Assembly (NCBI GenBank): GCA_963921935.1
Contig: OY998177.1
Location: forward strand, 113,824,067-113,888,066
DNA from: Galeruca laticollis
Lineage: Eukaryota; Arthropoda; Insecta; Coleoptera; Chrysomelidae
Length of the DNA: 64,000 nt
Direction: 5' to 3'
Under the pieces are notes generated by a model, which saw only the letters and a list, made by a program, of their open reading frames with translations, did not search any database and was not told where the DNA came from. The translations under genes and the position numbers were made by a program. Position 1 is the first letter of the stretch. Every line of letters begins with the position of its first letter. Shown in pieces: positions 56,780-64,000 of the stretch.

Positions 56780-57345
56780 GGTACATACATGGAATGTATA
56801 GAATGGAATTATAAATTTTGCTTAAATTTCTTAGGTCTTTTTTATCAATATTAGATTTCCCATTTTTATGTATATAAACAGTATCTGATAATTTTTTTTT
56901 TCGTATTAGATTCAGTTTCAAGATTTTTGCTATTTTCATAATCAAATGTATGTTTTTTTGCTTCTCCAAGGTTTCTTAATGCTATTTATTTTTCTACCGT
57001 ATGGTTGCCCAGTGTAAATAGCATCACAATTATTACAAGGAACTTCGTATATATAATGTTATTTCATTTGTTTTTCGATGTTTTAGATTGTATACTTGTG
57101 AAATATTTTGATAATGTGGCTTGACTCACTCTAATTTCATATTTACAAAAATTATACGATAATTGGTAAGACAAACCATAAACTTGTGGTGATGGTAGGT
57201 ATTTAACATTCGGATATTTAGGATCTGTTTTGTTTCTTAAATGATTATAAAAATTGTATATCCTTCTTTTGAATGCGTTTATCATTTTCCAACAATATTG
57301 AAATGACAATAATCGGACGAACAATAATGTGAGGAAGCAAATCAT
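56780..57345 (-). pseudogene. Decayed PLE, GIY-YIG endonuclease remnant
   Basis: The minus strand reads INAFKRRIYNFYNHLRNKTD at about 57190-57280 and then SQATLSKYFTSIQSKTSKNK. After a stop come YEVPCNNCDAIYTGQ (about 57000-57050) and, in another frame, KKDLRNLSKIYNSILYI. The order and the CNNC/YTG signature match the C-terminal end of the PLE protein in the big array, but this is a different, older family. Stops and shifts break it. Confidence 0.75.
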
Positions 57346-57463
57346 GAGTCTTATGAAAGTTGGTGAAAATTAGACTGGAAACATAGGAAAAAATAAACAG
57401 AACAAGAACTGGAAAATCTATATAGAAAACAAAAATGGGAAAAAAAGGTTACCCATAGCATTA

Positions 57464-58503
57464 TCAATCACTGTGATGCCCACCGTTCTCTATGCAAAGT
57501 ATTGTGCGTTTGTGTATTTCTTGATGTACATGTCTCAACATTTGCGGGGTTACTGTTTGAATACAATTTCTAATTGTATTTTCCAAATGTTGAATATCTC
57601 TGAATGGTAGCTGTTCATAAACTTTCTCCTTTGAACATATACATAAGAAAAAATCCATTTGGGTGATATCGGGCCATGGAATGATGGAACATCTTCCTAT
57701 CCAGCCATGACCTTACCATCACCGTTGAATAAATAGATGCGCCATCTTGTTGGAAAAACATATTTATTCTGGTTCTCAACTGAAGATTATCTAAATATTT
57801 TAAATAAAGTGATAAATATATCTGAAGCATATTCAAATATCTTGCCGAATTCAAATTTCCTCTACAAAATACTGGTCCCACAATTTCATCGTATAAAACT
57901 CCACACCAAACCTTGATTTTAAACGAATATTGATCCCGGTATTCGATCTTGAAGTTAGGGTTTTCATCTGCCCACCATCTACAGTTTTGCGAACTTACGA
58001 TACCATTTGTTGTAAAACTGGATTCGTCAGAATAAAGAATTCTTCTGGAAAAATATTCGTCATTGTCTATTTCTTCTTGAAACCAAAAATGAAAATCTAA
58101 TCTTGCTTCTGAGTCTCTGTCCAGGGTATGAATAAACTTGGGTTTGTACGGCTTGAATTTATTCAGTCGGATAATCCTTCTAATTGATCGCACAGACACA
58201 CTGGTTGGTAATTTCTTGCCGCTGTAATAAAGACGATCTCGGAATCTCCGCGGTGGATAAAACAACATTCATAACATTATCATCATTACCAGTTTCGTTT
58301 CTTCTGTATTTTGTTCTATATTTATTCTCAACAGATCCATTTTCTTTATAAAATTTTATTATTTTCGCAACTGTTACATTACTAAAATTTTTATGTAGGT
58401 GTCTTGCATTAAAAATATTTGCAGTTTCGCGAGAAGTATGATAATTATCACCATACACTGAAACAATCTCAATTTTTTCTTGGGCACTTAGACGTGCAGC
58501 CAT
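57464..58503 (-). pseudogene. Second mariner-like transposase, broken
   Basis: The minus-strand start MAARLSAQEKIEIVSVYGDN at 58503 gives a helix-turn-helix N-terminus. A frameshift near 58255 leads into RSIRRIIRLNKFKPYKP and the DDE core with YSDESSF (about 58025) and FFQQDGASIYS (about 57740). After another shift near 57690 it has PDITQMDFFL and a C-terminal part to 57464. It resembles the element at 54697-56537 in layout but is clearly a different family. I could not find terminal repeats. Confidence 0.8.
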
Positions 58504-59067
58504 TACAGTGAAGAATTACTTTTCAGATACCACTGACAATGAGACTAATAGCGATATCAGAATTGTCAAAATGATATTGTTGACTATTATAAATGTTCCA
58601 AAGCCTAAATGCAATTTGTCAAATCGAAATAAGGAATAATATTTATTTGGAGACAGTTGTTGTGGTTGTAAATGAAGAAATCAATTTTTATTTATTTGAG
58701 GAGAGGCGACTTACTGATGATTGATAAAATTGAAATATTTTGACGTCCTATATTATACCCTCACATTTCCTAAGTAAAATCTTAGAGGAATAAGTAGTTT
58801 TCCTCATCGGATACAAAAATGAAGATATTTTCAGGGTTAATTGTGAATATCCTAATTTGACACTTAAGGGACAAATTAAATTTATACTTTTTAGCGTATT
58901 GTTGTTTATACTTTGTTTACCATAAAATATGGGGGTGGTAGAATAAAAAACAAGAAACGTAAATTTTTTTTTCTAATAATTTGGTTTCATTTTCATATTC
59001 CAATTTATTTTTACAATTATAAACAACTTTTTCAAATGGCATTTCTGTGTATTTTGCAATATACGAG
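58504..59067. other. Gene-free AT-rich stretch
   Basis: No ORF of note and no repeat I recognise between the mariner remnant and pogo element C. Confidence 0.5.
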
Positions 59068-59069
59068 TA

Positions 59070-61728
59070 GGGAAAAGATGCCTAAGACTGCACACTTGAC
59101 TTAAAATCTGCTATAGAAAAGAACAGGTACACCTCGGAAAAGCGAAACAAAATGTATCATGTGAATAAACTTTTAATCTTGCAAAAAATGATCAAAAAAT
59201 AAAAATTTATTTCAAGTTGAAGTAACAAACAAATAAATTCCAACAAAACTCAAATGCTCACTCTTAGCACATAAGTGGTGAAAGAATGCGCACGGCTCTA
59301 ATCTAAAAGTGAGCAGGTTATCTAAGAATGCCTACTCGTTACACTTTGAGAACGACTAGTGGTTTTGCATTTATCACAATAAAAAAGCCAAATCCTACAA
59401 AGTCGGTACAAACTTCATGGAACCACTTTTTACACGTCGAGCATTCAATGAGTTCTAACTCCGGAGGGTTTGTATATGGTTCATCGCAGACTGGACAAAT
59501 CCCACAGTGTTTGTTGGAAATCGTTGCTTGTTGACTAGTTTCAGTTTTTTTCTTTCTCTTGTTGCCTTTAGATGCACTAATCTGCCGTTTGCAGCTCTCA
59601 CAGCATTTTGGTGTTCTAGGCTTTGTTTAGTTGTTTCTTGTTCAACCAAGGAATCCTTGAAAGTCGTTCCTGTTATAATTTCAGATTTTCTCCCTACTTT
59701 CTCCCGCTTTGTATCTCTGCCTGCCGATTTAGGAAAATGACACGTTTCATCCAGTTTCAAGCAGTAAAGAAGTACCCGATACTTCTGTTAATGAACTGGC
59801 TGCAGCACGGCCCCTTCTTCTTGTACGTCTGGTATGATAGCCTCTACAAAAATTGATTGAATATCAAAACAATTACCTACTTACGACCATACACATATCT
59901 TACCCTCATCTGTTTCAATGGGTGGGACATAGTAAAGAGAGCCACTCGTACTTGGTATTGGAGATGAATGTTGAGGAATTATCAGAAATGGTTCATCACA
60001 GGATGGTATTTCTTCGGCGGTACTATTTATTAGTGCGAGCAATTTTGGATCGTCCACGATGATTTCAATGTTATTGGAAGGCAAGGGTGTGGACATTTCA
60101 TTTGAACTCGTGGGGGCTGCAGGCAAATCAGTTACAGAAGCAGGCGCAAAATCATCTTGTATGAGAACATCAGGATTATAGGGCCCGTCGAAGAGAAACT
60201 CTGCTCTGCTTTCTGAAGGGAAGAAATTCTGCTGTAGGCTCTGCCAAAGAGATCAGCGATTTGAAATTGCGTTACCACTTTGCCCCGATTAGAGACTTAT
60301 CTGCCTCTTGACTGTAAGATGTTTTCAACGGTCCAAAAAAGTCTACGTCTAGTGGTTGAATTTTATGGCTGCTGTGGAGAGGAAAGCTTAACAAATGTAT
60401 TCCGATTTCTCTACAAAAATTTACGGCTGCGAGGCTGATGTGTGAACTATGATTATCTAGTAGAAGGAGAACAGCATTATCTACTGATGGTTTAATAAAT
60501 TCCTTAATATGTTGCAGCCACTTCAGAAAAAGATCAGCATGTTTGAAACTACTGTCTGACACTAACAGTAGGGTATCATTTGGTGCATCAAACAGAAGTT
60601 CTCTTTTCTCCCGTTTTCGAGGGTAAATTAAAGCAGGTGGTACATATATCCCTGGAGCACTAAAGCAACATACTGCTGTTACTAGTTGTCTTCTCTTCCC
60701 AGAAACTATTTTTCCTATACCCTTCTTCCCTTTGATGTACACAGTATTAGGGATTTGATTAATCTTGAGAATTGATTTTTTTTGAATCCACTTGCTCGTG
60801 CAGCACTCACCTTCTCCGGCTGCCGTATTGCTAAATTGTACCGTTTACAAAATAAACAAACCCATTTTTTACCAGCTAGTTGTGTAGTTTTGTTAAATCT
60901 GTGATTTAACTTGCAAGATTCGGCGTATTTGAAAGATAAGCTCTGAAGATCTTCATACATCAATCCATAGAATAACTGATCTAATTTGCGTACTTCTTCA
61001 GCTAGGTCAGCTTCCATTTCTGCTGTAAATGTTACTTTAAATTGTGCCAATGATTCTAGGATGGTTACTTCTTTTAAACGCTTCCTCAAAAGGGATTCGT
61101 TTACACCGTACTCATTAGCAAGACTCCTTTTACTTCTGCCAGCGGCAAGTTTGTCCCTAATTTCTTCTAGTTCTCTTTGATTTATTCGCAGTTGTCGATT
61201 GCTTTTTCGTATTTATGAGGCTATATTAACAAATTCTCGGATTATTAACAATTTGAACCTGAAAGTGAATGATTTCTATCAGTTTTCGGTAATAGAATGC
61301 AGCATTGTTTTAGTCTAAATAACTGTCGCCTAAGTGTACGCAGTGCGCACACTTAGAACGATCCATAATGCGCACTCTTCAAACACAGAAAGCTCTAATT
61401 CATAATGGTAATAAAGACCATATTAGCTTCTTTTCAGTATCCAAACACATGTCTAAATGCGCTGCTTTTGAATTTCCGCGGGATAACCTCAAATACATGC
61501 ACTATCGTTCAAATTAAAATGTAGAAATATTACATTGTTACGTACCAAATTTCTGAACATTTGATAATTCAGTTCTTGCTCCTCCGATTCCCCTTAACTC
61601 TTCATAGGTTCGTTATATTTGTTGCAGCTATCGACAGAACACTGAACCGAGCACCCCACTAACCCCTTTCCACTGTAAACAAGCTATGCGCATTCTTAGA
61701 CTGTGCGCTATCTTAGGCTCCCTTCTCC
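59070..61728 (-). mobile_element. pogo-like element C
   Basis: TA lies on each side (59068-59069, 61729-61730). The inverted ends are imperfect and share GCCTAAGA and GCACAC/GCGCAC motifs. Subterminal repeats of GCGCACWCTTAG occur at both ends (about 59255-59330 and 61330-61380). The total length of 2659 bp fits a pogo element. Confidence 0.8.
59400..61205 (-). pseudogene. pogo-like transposase C, catalytic region deleted, with PHD-like finger
   Basis: The minus strand begins with a helix-turn-helix (INQRELEEIRDKLAAGRSKR, about 61115-61175). The CENP-B-type region (HRFNKTTQLAGKKWVCLF) runs to VSAARASGFKK near 60785. It then skips directly to PNTVYIKGKKGIGKIVSGKR, so the part with the first catalytic Asp is missing. 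The remaining core has LLLLDNHSSH (about 60460) and IQPLDVDFFG (35 residues between the Asp residues). A low-complexity tail ends in a PHD-like finger (CGICPVCDEP, ECSTCKKWFHEVC; 59400-59520). Several frameshifts occur. It is inactive. Confidence 0.8.
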
Positions 61729-61734
61729 TACTGT

Positions 61735-63420
61735 ACTCTTGAGCCGCATTCACATTTTCGAATCTCCTCGTATAAGAAACGAGATATTCAAATTTCTGTA
61801 AGTTCCTTATATGTTTGCGATCAAGCAGGCATTTTTATCAGGAATAAAATTTTCTGAGAAATAAACAATACATCTTTTTTCTATTTGTATCCATCTTTAT
61901 GCCTGTCACTGTATGTATTTTGTAACTTTCATGATTTGAAAATTGGAGTTTAAAAATCGATGCACTCAATATTTTAATGAAATTGTTGAAAAAATTCCCT
62001 CGCTGACCTATTATTATCATTCTTTTTAAATTTATTAAAACTCAGATACTTGCCTTTGGAACACTAAGTGCAATAAATTATTCCGTGAAAATAAAAAACC
62101 AACATGATTCCATTGCGAATATTTTATAACACCCACAGCCAACAGTCGTTGATGAACTAAAGCAACTACGTGCATAATCGAGTTGTTTGCGTGGTGAACT
62201 TTGTAACAATAATGCTGTAACTTATCGGCAATAAAACAATTATTCAGGAAGTATTTTGTTTTGAGAAACCACTTGTTAAAATAACTTTTTAACTTCTCGC
62301 CAGAAGATTGATGAATATCTATATGAAAAATTAAATTTTTCATTGCCCAACAAAAATAATATGTTATCCCGTTCAGTATCTTCATATTTCTCATTAACAC
62401 TCCTCAATTGATGCCAGGATATGCCGCATTCAATATGTGCATGGCTCCTATTGGTGACACCGTAGGTAGGTACCTAATAAAACTTCATTATGTTGTTAGT
62501 ACAGTAACAGAGTAAACTTTTGAAAGATTACCAGATATGTTGAAGTTGAAATTTAACGAGTGCGAATCAGTATGGCATGAAAATCTCCTGGAAGACATAT
62601 ATGTTCGAATAAGAATTTAATTGAGGAGATATTAAAACGTATTTAATTAGAATCTGATATTGGACAATGTGTTGACGATTCTTCGAAAAGATTATACTCA
62701 TGATTACTCCTTGGTAATTTAAAAAAAGCTTTTGAGATACTCCAAAACAATATCTACCAATCGTATACATAGCAGCCATGCATTTTCGAAAACAGATATG
62801 ATGTTAATCAAAAACTGAAGGGTATGTTTCTGAGAAAACTGCTTTATACTGTACCACTATTTTTATTGATCGAAAAAATCTATAAAATGGCGTTGGAGAA
62901 TGTTTCGACGAATTTCATAAATTGAAATAATGTTTTAACATTGTTACAAACTACGTTTCATTTTTGTGCGCACACACTGAACGGACTATAAATTTTGTTA
63001 ATTTAAACTATTATTCCACATTCACAATAATAGCTTATATAGGCTCCATCCGCACTTGAAATTAGTTACTCGTTCCTTGAACGAACAACTCCCAAGGGAA
63101 TAAAAAAAAAGTTGCTTCCACAAATATGAATAATGTTATAAATCATTGAATGACTTGTATTTTTGTGGAGCTGGTGTTTATGTGAAGCATAATATCCATC
63201 CTTCGATTTCCTCTGTCAAATTATTATACGCATGGAACGTGTTAAGCAATACTACTTCATTTAGATTGACGGTGACATGTTGTAACCACTTTTTTAGGAA
63301 TTAATTTTTCCATGGCTGAAACTAGGGATTGCAAGACGTTGGAAGCTGCAAAGCTTCGATTCATATTTTCATCTCCAATGAGACTATTATATTATTTCTC
63401 AAATGAGAAATAATATCTGA
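61735..63420. other. Gene-free AT-rich stretch
   Basis: Only short ORFs with no recognisable protein occur here. I see no repeat structure beyond simple AT-rich sequence. Confidence 0.5.
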
Positions 63421-63735
63421 TTAGTATATGGAAAAATCCTTGGCTAAATGACCGGACGACTGTAGAGGATAATTTTCCACACTTGCACTGATTAAAATAT
63501 CTCTTTCTTCATTTTCGGTTTGAATTTGATCATTTTGTGTACGCGGCTCATGTTTTGTATGAGTGACACATCCGTGTTCTTCAAAAAAATTTATAACCGA
63601 TCTCACTTGTTTCTTACTAATTGGTTGGATATTTTTGAATGCTACAATAAACAAATTTTCTGCCATTTCTCGATATGAATTACCCTGGAAATACCACTTT
63701 ACCATTTGAACTTTTTGGTGTATCTGCATACTCAT
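63421..63735 (-). pseudogene. mariner-like transposase, N-terminal fragment
   Basis: The minus-strand start MSMQIHQKVQMVKWYFQGNS opens a helix-turn-helix of the type seen at the N-terminus of mariner relatives (QPISKKQVRSVINFFEEHGCV). It ends after 104 residues at 63421. No DDE domain is found below it, so it is a fragment of a third mariner family. Confidence 0.6.
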
Positions 63736-63739
63736 TTTA

Positions 63740-64000
63740 TAAGATTTTCAAAGATGGTTCCTCATTCGGAAACAAACTGGTAGTGACGTACAGTTAAACG
63801 CACTGTTGCCACCACCCAATGAAGAAATTATCGTGCATTGCTACCAAAATTATCGACTTGTCATTTTATTTCTATTTTATTCGCATACAAAATAACAAAC
63901 AACAAAAAGTAACAGAGAAATTTAAATCTATAGACTAACATTATTCGTTATCAGAATGAATATCAATGTTTTCACCTTCATAATGTTTTATATGACGTTA
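63740..64000. other. Window end, nothing identified
   Basis: AT-rich sequence without a gene. The rest of the flanking element, if any, lies outside the window. Confidence 0.5.

Noticed and set aside
62035..62400. 121-codon minus-strand ORF
   Set aside because: AT-rich, with no recognisable motif and no flanking signals; chance is likely.

Overview
This is an insect-type (arthropod) genomic window made almost entirely of transposable elements. It is AT-rich, has long (TA)n runs and GT-AG introns, and carries BEL/Pao, Ty3/Gypsy, Penelope-like, piggyBac, hAT, pogo and mariner elements. I see no convincing host gene, no rRNA or tRNA gene and no CRISPR. The species cannot be named from this sequence; the mix would fit a repeat-rich beetle or hemipteran.

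Layout. 1-1801: pol of a plus-strand BEL/Pao element, with an in-frame deletion joining reverse transcriptase to integrase. 1809-31066: a (TA)n microsatellite split by an array of a GIY-YIG Penelope-like element (PLE). The array has seven units on the minus strand at an exact 3411-bp period and an eighth unit inverted by a fold-back at 28212-28217. Unit 6 holds an apparently complete piggyBac element (22017-24792) in a TTAA site. The 3' LTR of the first BEL element probably starts at 31159. 31741-33788: gag and protease remnants of a Ty3/Gypsy element, interrupted by degenerate ~120-bp repeats. 35060-56779: a second, minus-strand BEL/Pao element split by insertions. These are a hAT (35353-38756), an unidentified block (39726-41460), two nested pogo elements (outer 41933-46981, inner 42094-44717), a composite 5.2-kb insertion (47666-52885) and a mariner (54697-56537). 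56740-64000: decayed PLE, two more mariner remnants and a third pogo element (59070-61728).

How the parts fit. Each PLE unit carries an 845-codon ORF (RT plus GIY-YIG endonuclease), a duplicated hairpin after the stop codon, and a junction region (pLTR) with a hammerhead-like motif. That motif lies inside a predicted intron, whose donor is in one unit and whose acceptor is just before the ATG of the next. Five units keep intact ORFs and the units are almost identical, so the amplification looks recent; the piggyBac arrived later, since only unit 6 has it. The most notable signals are the exact tandem array with intron-embedded ribozyme-like motifs, and the (TA)n flanks at two separate PLE loci. 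The nesting in both BEL elements gives a readable order of insertion.
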